A DNA stretch of 16,148 nt from NCBI GenBank assembly GCA_034678415.1, contig JAXDBV010000241.1, forward strand, positions 1 through 16,148, given 5' to 3'. This DNA is from JAXDBV01 sp034678415 (GTDB lineage: Bacteria; Bacteroidota; Bacteroidia; Bacteroidales; VadinHA17). Of the stretch, positions 8,801 through 14,893 are shown in pieces; the stretch's first letter is position 1; each line of letters begins with the position of its first letter. The notes beneath the pieces were generated by a model that saw only the letters and a program-made list of their open reading frames with translations, was not told the origin of the DNA and ran no database searches. The position numbers were made by a program, and so were the translations under genes.

Positions 8801-8940
8801 CACAGAGCCGCGTGGCGATGGGCGTGGCAGTCGTCGGAGGCCTTATCTTCTCAACCTTCCTCACCCTGTACATCGTACCGGCTATATACCTGCTGATTTC
8901 AAGTGAAACGAAACAATCACAAACCGAAGTACAGGCATGA
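5899..8940 (+). CDS. RND efflux inner-membrane transporter (AcrB/MexB-type, HAE-1)
   Basis: This 1013-residue protein is the proton-driven pump of the tripartite efflux complex. It opens with SISINRPVLATVFSIVIVIFG, the characteristic TM1 start. The large periplasmic loop contains FPSVDPPIISVSTSYPGA and ETQITEPLEQSINGI. The TM4 proton-relay pair is D400-D401 in GLVVDDAIVMMEN, and the partner lysine is K912 in LVSKNGILIVEFANQ. The usual twelve TM helices in two repeats are evident. All key relay residues are intact, so it should be functional. Substrates cannot be inferred; drugs, detergents or metabolites are all possible. The start ATG follows the stop of the preceding small frame by four bases. 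The stop overlaps the start of the channel gene (ATGA), indicating translational coupling. Confidence 0.96.
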   Translation: MSLSSISINRPVLATVFSIVIVIFGLIGVTYLGIREFPSVDPPIISVSTSYPGANSDVIETQITEPLEQSINGIPGIRSLTSMSRQGGSRISVEFELSVDLETAANDVRDKVSQAQRMLPRDVDPPVVTKMDADANPIMFVVVRSDKRTLLELSEIAELTFKEQLQTITGVSAVQIWGEKRYAMRLWLDPAKLAGYGMTPLDVRNAITQENIELPSGSIEGNTTELTIRTLGLMTTPAEFNNLIIKKSGDQVVRISDIGRAELGPEDIRGIMKLNGVPMVGTVIIPQPGANHIDIVDEVYRRIEYIKKDLPDDVIVDVGFDNTEYIRSSIREVRDTIFIAFCLVVVIIFFFLRNWRTTLIPIIVIPVSLIGSFFIMYVAGFSINVLTLLAIVLSIGLVVDDAIVMMENIYVKIERGMTPLEAGLKGSQEIFFAIISTTITLIAVFFPIVFLQGMTGRLFREFSIVIAGAVAISAFVALTFTPMISTKLLKANPKHGWIHKVTEKFFVNLNAAYKNSLDSFLRHKYVALIILVIAGGLIVLLWNTIPAEMAPLEDRSQISISATTPEGATYEYTLDYIEDVGRTVETLVPEKKNITTMVRGGFANVRLVLVKPDERKRSQQEIANQISAVLRKKTKARASVIQQSTFGSRRSGQPIQYVLQATSINKLREILPTFMSEVQSNPVFETPDVNLKFTKPELQIIINRDKANLLGVSTQNLGQTLQLALSGQRFGYFFMNGKQYQILGELERGDRNKPLDLKSLYVRNNQGHMVQFDNLVTLREETAPPQLYRYNRFVAATISAGLAEGKTISEGLEEMDKIADKVLDDTFRTALAGDSKDFRESSSSLMFAFLLALVLIFLVLSAQFESFKDPVIIMMSVPLALTGALICMWYFNITMNIFSQIGIIMLVGLVSKNGILIVEFANQRKNAGLMKAEAIRYSAAARFRPILMTSLSTILGVLPLALGLGEGAQSRVAMGVAVVGGLIFSTFLTLYIVPAIYLLISSETKQSQTEVQA

Positions 8941-10250
8941 ACAAAATCATCCATGCATTGATCGTTTTCACCACTTGTCAAAACCTGTTTTCCCAGGAGG
9001 TGTATGATCTCAGTCGTTGTATTACCACAGGTCTGGAAAGGAATTATTCCATTCTTATCGCCCGCAACCAGGAAACGGTTTCCGATAACAACTTTACCCC
9101 GGGTAATGCCGGGTTACTGCCGACCCTCGGCCTGAACAGCCGTTACGGCGGTACCCTGACCAACACGGAGCAGACACTCACCGGAGGGGAGGAGGAAAGT
9201 GCCGCGGGGATATATAACACATCGGGCGATGCCTCGGTCGACCTCGGATGGACCCTCTTCCAGGGATTCAGCGCACGAACCACCTATAAAAAACTGAATG
9301 AACTCAAAGCTATTGGTGAACTGAATACGCGCATGTCCCTTGAGAACCTGGTGGCAGACATTGTTTCCGAATATTATTATTATGTGCAGCAGCTGCAGCT
9401 ATTCAAGAACCTGAGGTATGCCGTGTCCCTTTCCAGGGAGAGGGTCAGGATTGATGAGGAACGGTACCTGCTCGGCTCGTCGTCAAAGCTCCAGTTGCTG
9501 CAGTCAATGGTATACCTGAACTCCGACAGCTCGAGGTGCGCGAAGCAGAGCGAGGTGCTGAAAACCGCACAGGTCAGACTGAATGAGCTGATGGCCGCAG
9601 ACAACCTGGATCAGTTCCTCGTTTTGAAAGATACCGTCATATCCCTGAATACCAGCCTGATCTATGATTCGCTACTGATCCAGACGCTGAAGACAAACAC
9701 AAGCCTTCTTATTGCCGGCAGGAACAGAACGGTTTCGGAATACGATTATAAAATCATCGCCTCGCGAACATACCCCTACCTGAACTTCTCCTCAGGCTAC
9801 AGCTATTCTTTTAACAGCTATGAGACAGGATCGGTCAGGGACCGGCGGAGCAACGGGCTGAACTACGGCCTTACCATGGGTGTCGACCTGTTTGACGGAT
9901 TCAACAGAAAGAGGGAAAGAAGGAATGCCCTCATCGATGTGGAAAATAAACTGTACCAATACCGGCAGGTGGAAAAAGAAGTGCTGGCCGACCTGATTAC
10001 CATTTATTATGCTTACAGTAACAATCTACGCTTGCTGAAGCTGGAGAACCAGAACCTGGCCACAGCAAGGGAAAACCTCGAAATAGCGCTGGAGAGGTAC
10101 AAACTGGGCAACCTGTCGGGTCTTGAACTGCGGGAGGTTCAGAAAAGCCTGCTCGATGCCGAGGAACGACTGCTCGCCGTTCAATATGCCACCAAGCTGG
10201 CTGAGGTATCATTGCTCCAGATTTCGGGGAGGATCATGGAGTACTTGTAA
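8937..10250 (+). CDS. TolC-like outer-membrane efflux protein
   Basis: The 437-residue product completes the RND complex as the outer-membrane channel. Residues 1-20 form a signal peptide ending near LFSQ/E. Two outer-membrane-efflux (OEP) repeats follow, at about 25-215 and 235-430. They are recognisable by the paired helical signatures ERYLLGSSSKLQLLQSMVYL and, in the second repeat, ERYKLGNLSGLELREVQKS. Between them lie beta strands rich in Tyr/Ser (YLNFSSGYSYSFNSY). The length is normal for Bacteroidota TolC homologues. The ATG overlaps the pump stop by four bases. There is no lipobox. The gene converges on the glycosyltransferase with only 25 bases between the stops. Confidence 0.92.
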   Translation: MNKIIHALIVFTTCQNLFSQEVYDLSRCITTGLERNYSILIARNQETVSDNNFTPGNAGLLPTLGLNSRYGGTLTNTEQTLTGGEEESAAGIYNTSGDASVDLGWTLFQGFSARTTYKKLNELKAIGELNTRMSLENLVADIVSEYYYYVQQLQLFKNLRYAVSLSRERVRIDEERYLLGSSSKLQLLQSMVYLNSDSSRCAKQSEVLKTAQVRLNELMAADNLDQFLVLKDTVISLNTSLIYDSLLIQTLKTNTSLLIAGRNRTVSEYDYKIIASRTYPYLNFSSGYSYSFNSYETGSVRDRRSNGLNYGLTMGVDLFDGFNRKRERRNALIDVENKLYQYRQVEKEVLADLITIYYAYSNNLRLLKLENQNLATARENLEIALERYKLGNLSGLELREVQKSLLDAEERLLAVQYATKLAEVSLLQISGRIMEYL

Positions 10251-10275
10251 GCGACGCCGGAAGGGTTGCGGGTAT

Positions 10276-11457
10276 TCATTGCCGTGCCCGGTATGACCGG
10301 ATATACCCCTCATATTTTTCTTTTACCGCTTCAATCACCGTATCCCATGACCGGTACAGGGTATGGTAAGCGTTATGGCCGGCCTCCATTAAACCCTTCC
10401 TGTCGGCGATAGCCGCAATGATCCTGCGGGCGATACTTTCGGTATTATTCTCCGCCAGGAACCCGTTGAACCCGTCGGTGATCCCTTCTGCCGCGTTGGA
10501 GTTATTCAGCATAAGCGCCGGACAGTGCACGGAGGCGGCTTCCTGGATGACCAGCGGCGCATTATCATACAGGGACGGAAAGAGGAGCAGATCAGCCCGG
10601 GCATAGATGTCGCGTAACAGTGTCCTGTCATGAACCGGCCCCAGGAACTGCACGGAATCGTCCAGCCTTTTCCGGTTCGATATTCTCTTCAGTTCGTCGG
10701 CCGCACCCCCGGCCCCCACGAACAGCATCCTATAGCCGATGCCCTCCTTTCTGAGATGCTCCAGCACGTCGAGAAGCATTTTTACATTCTTCTGCCATAT
10801 ATGCTGCCCCACGAAAAGGAACACCGGGTAGATACCCTGCAGGTGGTATCTCTCATCCATGCGTTGTCTCGATCTGTCGTTTTCTTCCGGAGGGGTCATG
10901 TCGGAGCCCAGGAGCACCACATCGATCTCTTTTTTAAATCCGTAGCTACGGAGGGTATCGGCGGTGCGTGCATTCACCGCCCACACATGATCGAAACGGT
11001 TAAAAACGCGGATGATATAGGCTGTTACCCGTTCGGCTATCCTCCTGCTTCCCGTGGCTGCCAGGAAATCATCGTAATATTTGGAGTGAAAAGTGATGAC
11101 GGAAGGTATATGTTGTTTCTTGGCCATCTTCAGGGCGAGGGCTGCACAACCAAATGGGCTGTGGGCATGAACCAGGTCGAACTGCAGCAGGGACAGCCGT
11201 CTCCTGAAACCGGGATCGAGGCCGGGAAGCCCCAAACGGTAAGGTTTTCGCACGAGGAGCGGTACGGAGGCATACCGCAGCACACCGGGGTCGTCCACGT
11301 GGCCGGTGGACGGAAATGACGGGGTAAGCACATGACTGTTCCACGATTTACGGGTGAGCCATAACGCATAATTCCTCACTACAAAGGCCACTCCATCGGC
11401 AATGGGGGGATACGAATCCGTAAATAGACCAACGGAATACTGGTTGCGGGTATCCAT
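10276..11457 (-). CDS. Glycosyltransferase family 4 (GT-B fold), diacylglycerol-glucosyltransferase-like
   Basis: This 393-residue enzyme has two Rossmann-like domains. The acceptor domain begins with VGLFTDSYPPIADGVAFVV and carries DLVHAHSPFG at about residues 94-103. The donor domain starts near 213 with FLFVGQHIWQKN and has the nucleotide-sugar motif FPSLYDNAPLVIQEAA. In that motif D298 and E306 take the places of the GT4 E-x7-E pair; an acidic D in the first position is common in this subgroup. The opening and the SLYD motif resemble lipid glucosyltransferases that make glucosyl-diacylglycerol, but a polysaccharide role cannot be excluded. It has no TM segment and probably acts at the cytoplasmic membrane face. 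The ATG at 11455-11457 is the only usable start before an upstream stop, and it lies inside a palindrome (see 11450-11486). Confidence 0.85.
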   Translation of the reverse strand: MDTRNQYSVGLFTDSYPPIADGVAFVVRNYALWLTRKSWNSHVLTPSFPSTGHVDDPGVLRYASVPLLVRKPYRLGLPGLDPGFRRRLSLLQFDLVHAHSPFGCAALALKMAKKQHIPSVITFHSKYYDDFLAATGSRRIAERVTAYIIRVFNRFDHVWAVNARTADTLRSYGFKKEIDVVLLGSDMTPPEENDRSRQRMDERYHLQGIYPVFLFVGQHIWQKNVKMLLDVLEHLRKEGIGYRMLFVGAGGAADELKRISNRKRLDDSVQFLGPVHDRTLLRDIYARADLLLFPSLYDNAPLVIQEAASVHCPALMLNNSNAAEGITDGFNGFLAENNTESIARRIIAAIADRKGLMEAGHNAYHTLYRSWDTVIEAVKEKYEGYIRSYRARQ

Positions 11458-11486
11458 ACACGGATGTATAACCGTTTTATGGATAC
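11450..11486 (-). promoter_or_regulatory. Palindrome/hairpin enclosing the glycosyltransferase start codon
   Basis: A perfect nine-base inverted repeat, GTATCCATA at 11450-11458 and TATGGATAC at 11478-11486, flanks an inner four-base stem (ACGG at 11460-11463 with CCGT at 11472-11475) and an eight-base loop. The start codon of the glycosyltransferase (11455-11457) is inside one arm. Transcribed on the minus strand it could form a hairpin that hides the AUG; alternatively it is a DNA operator. Confidence 0.45.
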
Positions 11487-11493
11487 GAATATA
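11486..11493 (-). promoter_or_regulatory. Candidate -7 box of the glycosyltransferase gene
   Basis: The minus strand reads TATATTCG here, one mismatch from the Bacteroidota -7 consensus TAnnTTTG. It directly abuts the palindrome that covers the start codon. No convincing TTG is seen at the -33 position, so support is limited. Confidence 0.25.
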
Positions 11494-11819
11494 CTACATA
11501 TTATATAGATTTCCGGGCATATTTTGGCAGGTGCGGCATGGGTCAGCGCATTGCCTCCGTCGGAACGGATTCCTTTTTTCCGGGGAATCCTTTGAAGAGG
11601 CCTGACCGTGGATTTCTGTTGAAAAGCGTTTCAGGACGCTTCCCAGGGGATTATGGCAATCTGGAGAATCCACCCATCAATGTCCATGTATCTTGTAATG
11701 AACGCAAATCCATAGAAGGATTGTCCATCTGATGCCTCAATGTCATTCGTTTTGACAGGACAACAGAGGTAAGGCAATAAATCACAGCATTTACTGAATT
11801 AACAAATCGCAAAGAATAT

Positions 11820-11827
11820 TATCTTCG
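11820..11827 (+). promoter_or_regulatory. Candidate -7 box of asnB
   Basis: TATCTTCG matches TAnnTTTG with one mismatch and ends 23 bases before the asnB ATG, giving a short leader. No clear -33 TTG was found upstream. Confidence 0.3.
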
Positions 11828-11850
11828 TGGCTTAATCGAATAAACAGGAT

Positions 11851-13518
11851 ATGTGCGGAATCGTGGGAATATTTGATCTCAAGTCCGATCGTAACGAATT
11901 ACGGCAGAAAGCGTTACAGATGTCCAGGAAAATATATCACCGGGGCCCCGACTGGTCGGGGATATATACCTGTGACAGGGCTATCCTTGCACACGAACGG
12001 TTATCGATTGTTGATCCTGCTTCGGGGAGACAACCGTTATACAGTGGCGACAAAAAACTGGTCCTTTCGGTAAACGGTGAAATATATAATCATCAGCAGA
12101 TAAGAGAATCGTTAAAGGATAAGTATGATTTTCAGACGGGGTCCGACTGTGAGGTGATCCTGGCCCTCTACCGTGAGAAAGGCGTCGGTTTTCTTGAGGA
12201 CCTCAGCGGGATCTTTGCCTTTGCCCTGTATGACGTGGAGAAGGATGCATACCTGGTTGCACGCGACCATATTGGCATCAATCCCTTGTACATGGGATGG
12301 GATCAGTGGGGGAATTTTTATGTTGCTTCGGAGATGAAAGCCCTGGCAGGAACCTGCAACAAGATACGGGAGTTTCCCCCGGGACACTATTTATACAGCA
12401 AAGAGGCCGGGATGAAAAGGTGGTATGAACGCGACTGGATGGATTATTCTTCGGTGAAGGATAATGTCAGCGATATATCCATGCTGAGGCAATCGCTCGA
12501 AGATGCTGTGCACAGGCAGCTAATGACGGATGTTCCTTACGGGGTATTATTGTCGGGTGGGCTGGATTCTTCCATCATTTCCGCGGTAGCGAAGAAATTC
12601 GCAGGGCGCAGGATCGAAACCAACGACACAAAGGAAGCCTGGTGGCCACAGCTGCATTCCTTCGCCATCGGGCTCAGGGAGTCGCCCGATCTGGCGGCAG
12701 CCCGCAGGGCGGCCGGGTATATCGGTACCATACATCATGAAGTAAGCTATACCATCGAGGAAGGCCTGGATGCACTCAGGAATGTGATCTACCATATTGA
12801 ATCCTATGATGTGACGACGGTCAGAGCATCCACCCCCATGTTCCTGCTGGCCCGTGTGATCAAGTCCATGGGGGTGAAGATGGTGCTGACAGGCGAAGGC
12901 TCCGATGAGATCTTCGGAGGATACCTCTATTTCCATAAAGCACCCGACCCGCAGTCGTTCCATGAAGAAACGGTAAGAAAAATATCCGACCTGCACCTTT
13001 ATGACTGCCTGAGAGCCAATAAGTCACTGGCTGCCTGGGGAGTGGAAGGACGTGTGCCCTTCCTCGACAAGGAGTTTATCGATGTGGCCATGCGCCTGAA
13101 CCCGGCGGATAAGATGACCACCGGAGGAAAAATGGAAAAATATATCCTTCGTAAGGCATTTGCCGGTTATCTTCCCGACGACATTGTCTGGAGGCAGAAA
13201 GAACAATTCTCTGACGGGGTGGGATACAGCTGGATCGACACATTAAGAAGCCTTGCCGGCAAAGAAGTATCTGATGAACAGTTACAGAACGCGGGATTCC
13301 GATTCCCGGTCAACACACCCAAAACGAAGGAAGAATATTTTTACCGTTCGATATTCAGCGAGTTTTTCCCGATCGATTCTGCGGCTGAATGTGTACCCTC
13401 CGTTCCCTCTGTAGCCTGCAGCACTGGCGCTGCACTGGCATGGGACAAGTCGTTTGCCCTGATGTCCGATCCCTCGGGAAGGGCTGTGAAAGATATACAC
13501 AGCAACGGGTATAAATAA
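11851..13518 (+). CDS. asnB: Asparagine synthetase B, glutamine-hydrolysing
   Basis: The 555-residue cytoplasmic enzyme makes asparagine from aspartate, ATP and glutamine. It begins MCGIVGIFD, leaving Cys2 as the N-terminal nucleophile of the class II glutaminase domain (about 2-190). That domain also has YHRGPDWSG, AHERLSIVDP and SVNGEIYNH. The synthetase domain has the PP-loop SGGLDSS at 235-241, the segment LTGEGSDEIFGGYLYF, and GVEGRVPFLDKEF. The tail, with DSAAECVPSVPSVACS and DPSGRAV, is closely like that of E. coli AsnB (about 554 residues). This indicates the true AsnB branch rather than a natural-product amidotransferase. All key residues are intact. The start is fixed by the need for Cys at position 2. 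It is divergent from the glycosyltransferase and appears monocistronic. Confidence 0.96.
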   Translation: MCGIVGIFDLKSDRNELRQKALQMSRKIYHRGPDWSGIYTCDRAILAHERLSIVDPASGRQPLYSGDKKLVLSVNGEIYNHQQIRESLKDKYDFQTGSDCEVILALYREKGVGFLEDLSGIFAFALYDVEKDAYLVARDHIGINPLYMGWDQWGNFYVASEMKALAGTCNKIREFPPGHYLYSKEAGMKRWYERDWMDYSSVKDNVSDISMLRQSLEDAVHRQLMTDVPYGVLLSGGLDSSIISAVAKKFAGRRIETNDTKEAWWPQLHSFAIGLRESPDLAAARRAAGYIGTIHHEVSYTIEEGLDALRNVIYHIESYDVTTVRASTPMFLLARVIKSMGVKMVLTGEGSDEIFGGYLYFHKAPDPQSFHEETVRKISDLHLYDCLRANKSLAAWGVEGRVPFLDKEFIDVAMRLNPADKMTTGGKMEKYILRKAFAGYLPDDIVWRQKEQFSDGVGYSWIDTLRSLAGKEVSDEQLQNAGFRFPVNTPKTKEEYFYRSIFSEFFPIDSAAECVPSVPSVACSTGAALAWDKSFALMSDPSGRAVKDIHSNGYK

Positions 13519-13623
13519 AAGGCAGTTCTTATACCTGTAAACAGGATCAAGGCAGGAACCGGATATCTGTTCATGCTTGTCAGGGCTTGCTTGCTCGCAG
13601 CCGGATCTTATCCGGTATGCGTG

Positions 13624-13645
13624 AACCGGTTGAAAACCGGTTTTT
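13624..13645 (+). terminator. Candidate intrinsic terminator downstream of asnB
   Basis: AACCGGT at 13624-13630 pairs with ACCGGTT at 13636-13642 around a five-base loop, followed by three more Ts. The T-run is short and the hairpin lies 106 bases past the asnB stop, so it is only a candidate. Confidence 0.4.
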
Positions 13646-13786
13646 CCCAGTACACAAAAATCAACCCTACGGGATAGATAGGGATCTTACCTGCGCTGAA
13701 ACAAGGCAACCTTGTTCCGCATATCGGAAACTATCTGTGCCGGTAACCGCCTGCAACAGCAATCTCCCGACAGCCATAACCTGCCT

Positions 13787-13810
13787 CCCGGGGAAAGTCT
13801 TCCGGGTTTT
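13787..13810 (+). terminator. Second candidate terminator (GC stem plus TTTT)
   Basis: CCCGG at 13787-13791 pairs with CCGGG at 13802-13806, with two possible G-U pairs inside, and is followed by TTTT. It could end a transcript passing through the hairpin-rich region or back up the first terminator. Confidence 0.35.
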
Positions 13811-14077
13811 ATATGTCTGTGACTGACGGTAATCAAACGACTGCAGCAAAAACCCATAACCGTCGGTCGCTCGGCATTCTGATCCGTTTCATTATGAATA
13901 TCTGTTAATCCTTTGGTTGGGAGAAGCTTATGAAGCAGGTGGTATAGGAAAAATATTCTGGTTTTTGTATACTTGGTTACGAATGGGACAGAGCATAAAC
14001 ACAACAAGCAGTGTGCTTATTACAGCCATAATGGGATAATAAATACACATTTTGTACAATTATTAAAATAGATAGTG

Positions 14078-14629
14078 ATGAGAAAAATGCTCTATTTACT
14101 TCTAATAATTTTTGTGATTATAACAGCACTTTTTGCCAATGAAATACATACATTTGATAAGTATATAAGCAATCCAGATACAGGTAAAATGAATATACCG
14201 ATTAATGAAAATGCACCTGTAAAGTCAAAAAATCAAATTGTAATAGATGCTTCTATAGATACAGTATGGAAGATACTTACAGATATCAATAATTGGACAA
14301 AATGGCAAAAGGCTGTTTCAGAAACAGTGGTTATGGGAGAAATTAAAGAAGGAACAAAATTTAATTGGAAAGCTGGCGGGCTTTCTTTTAAATCAATGAT
14401 TCATACTGATAATCCAACGTCAAGGTTTGGTTGGACAGGTACCACCTTTGGTGCTAGTGCTATACACAATTGGACATTCGAAGAAAAAGATAGCAAAACA
14501 ATTGTGAAGGTAGAAGAAAGCCTTCAAGGAGTGTTTCCAAGATTATTCAGTGGCTATTTCCAAAAAAATCTTGACTCAGGAATAGTCACAAACCTGGAAG
14601 AACTAAAGACAGCATCTGAAAATAAATAA
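14078..14629 (+). CDS. Exported SRPBCC (START-like/polyketide-cyclase-type) domain protein
   Basis: From ATG 14078 the product has 183 residues. A GTG three bases earlier is also open but less likely. Residues of about 3-20 (LYLLLIIFVIITALF) form a signal peptide or membrane anchor. Residues of about 45-178 fit the SRPBCC ligand-binding fold. The opening strand is NQIVIDASIDTVWKILTDI, followed by NNWTKWQKAVSE, the usual W-x-x-W segment. Next come GTKFNWKAGG and the late strands around IHNWTFEEKD, then a long C-terminal helix. Members bind hydrophobic ligands; no specific function is known for this type. The codon usage is strongly AT-biased: the 60 bases at 14101-14160 contain only 14 G/C. 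It differs clearly from the genes before 13518 and suggests a separate origin. A long inverted repeat follows the stop after eight bases. Confidence 0.85.
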   Translation: MRKMLYLLLIIFVIITALFANEIHTFDKYISNPDTGKMNIPINENAPVKSKNQIVIDASIDTVWKILTDINNWTKWQKAVSETVVMGEIKEGTKFNWKAGGLSFKSMIHTDNPTSRFGWTGTTFGASAIHNWTFEEKDSKTIVKVEESLQGVFPRLFSGYFQKNLDSGIVTNLEELKTASENK

Positions 14630-14637
14630 CTGACACC

Positions 14638-14761
14638 AACACATGGTATAGTGCGTGCGGGTTTCAGAGGTTTGCGAGCGTTGTGGGCTCGTAGAAAAGG
14701 TCGATGTAAACTGATAGGTTTTCGCTTCGTAATCCCGCACGACACCATACCATCAAAAGTT
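14638..14761. repeat. Long imperfect inverted repeat between two AT-rich genes (attC-like shape)
   Basis: A 19-base left arm at 14643-14661, ATGGTATAGTGCGTGCGGG, pairs with a 20-base right arm at 14734-14753, CCCGCACGACACCATACCAT. There is one mismatch or wobble and one extra unpaired base. About 72 bases lie between the arms, including a small CGAG/CTCG stem. The outer ends are AAC (14638-14640) and GTT (14759-14761), which are also complementary. There is no T-run after it, so a terminator role is unlikely. The overall design (arms, one extrahelical base, AAC...GTT ends) recalls integron attC sites. However, the core boxes read CACCAAC and GTTATGG, against the expected RYYYAAC and GTTRRRY. 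Confidence 0.7.
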
Positions 14762-14893
14762 ATGGGCAAGCATCTGCAACCCTAATAAAAAAGTTCTGTC
14801 TTTTAGATAAGTTACAATCGAACCATCAGACAATTTACAAAGTTGATAACCTCTAACAAACTTCATAAAAATCTCACTTTAAATCCAAGTCGC

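Larger units (their letters stand above)
11458..11850. other. 393-base divergent intergenic region between the glycosyltransferase and asnB
   Basis: The region contains two further inverted repeats beyond the start-codon palindrome. One is GGATTCC at 11567-11573 with GGAATCC at 11584-11590. The other is AAGCGT at 11624-11629 with ACGCTT at 11636-11641, with a six-base loop. Forward frames of 64-67 codons exist here but show no start signal and no recognisable protein. Candidate promoters for both flanking genes lie at its two ends. Confidence 0.5.
13519..14077. other. 559-base hairpin-rich region without a convincing gene
   Basis: Several perfect stems are packed into 13601-13810. They are CCGGAT-CTT-ATCCGG (13601-13615), AACCGGT/ACCGGTT (13624-13642), AACAAGG-CAA-CCTTGTT (13700-13716), TTCCG/CGGAA (13715-13729) and CCCGG/CCGGG (13787-13806). 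A minus-strand frame of 106 codons (13687-14007) is rich in Cys and Arg and resembles no family I know. From about 14030 the base composition turns AT-rich. Confidence 0.5.

Noticed and set aside
5908..8981. Several long minus-strand open frames (up to 288 codons) opposite the RND pump gene
   Set aside because: They are antisense shadows of a well-supported RND transporter, and none reads as a known family.
10630..11319. 229-codon plus-strand frame opposite the glycosyltransferase
   Set aside because: The minus-strand frame has clear GT4 motifs over its full length; the plus frame does not resemble any protein.
11500..11850. T-box or other amino-acid attenuator in front of asnB
   Set aside because: No T-box core or antiterminator was found. 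The likely promoter lies only about 23 bases before the start, leaving no room for a leader.
13687..14007. 106-codon minus-strand frame in the gap after asnB
   Set aside because: The Cys/Arg-rich composition, overlap with many hairpins and absence of any recognisable domain suggest chance.
14638..14761. The long inverted repeat read as a simple intrinsic terminator
   Set aside because: About 72 bases separate the arms and no T-run follows, so it does not fit a rho-independent terminator.
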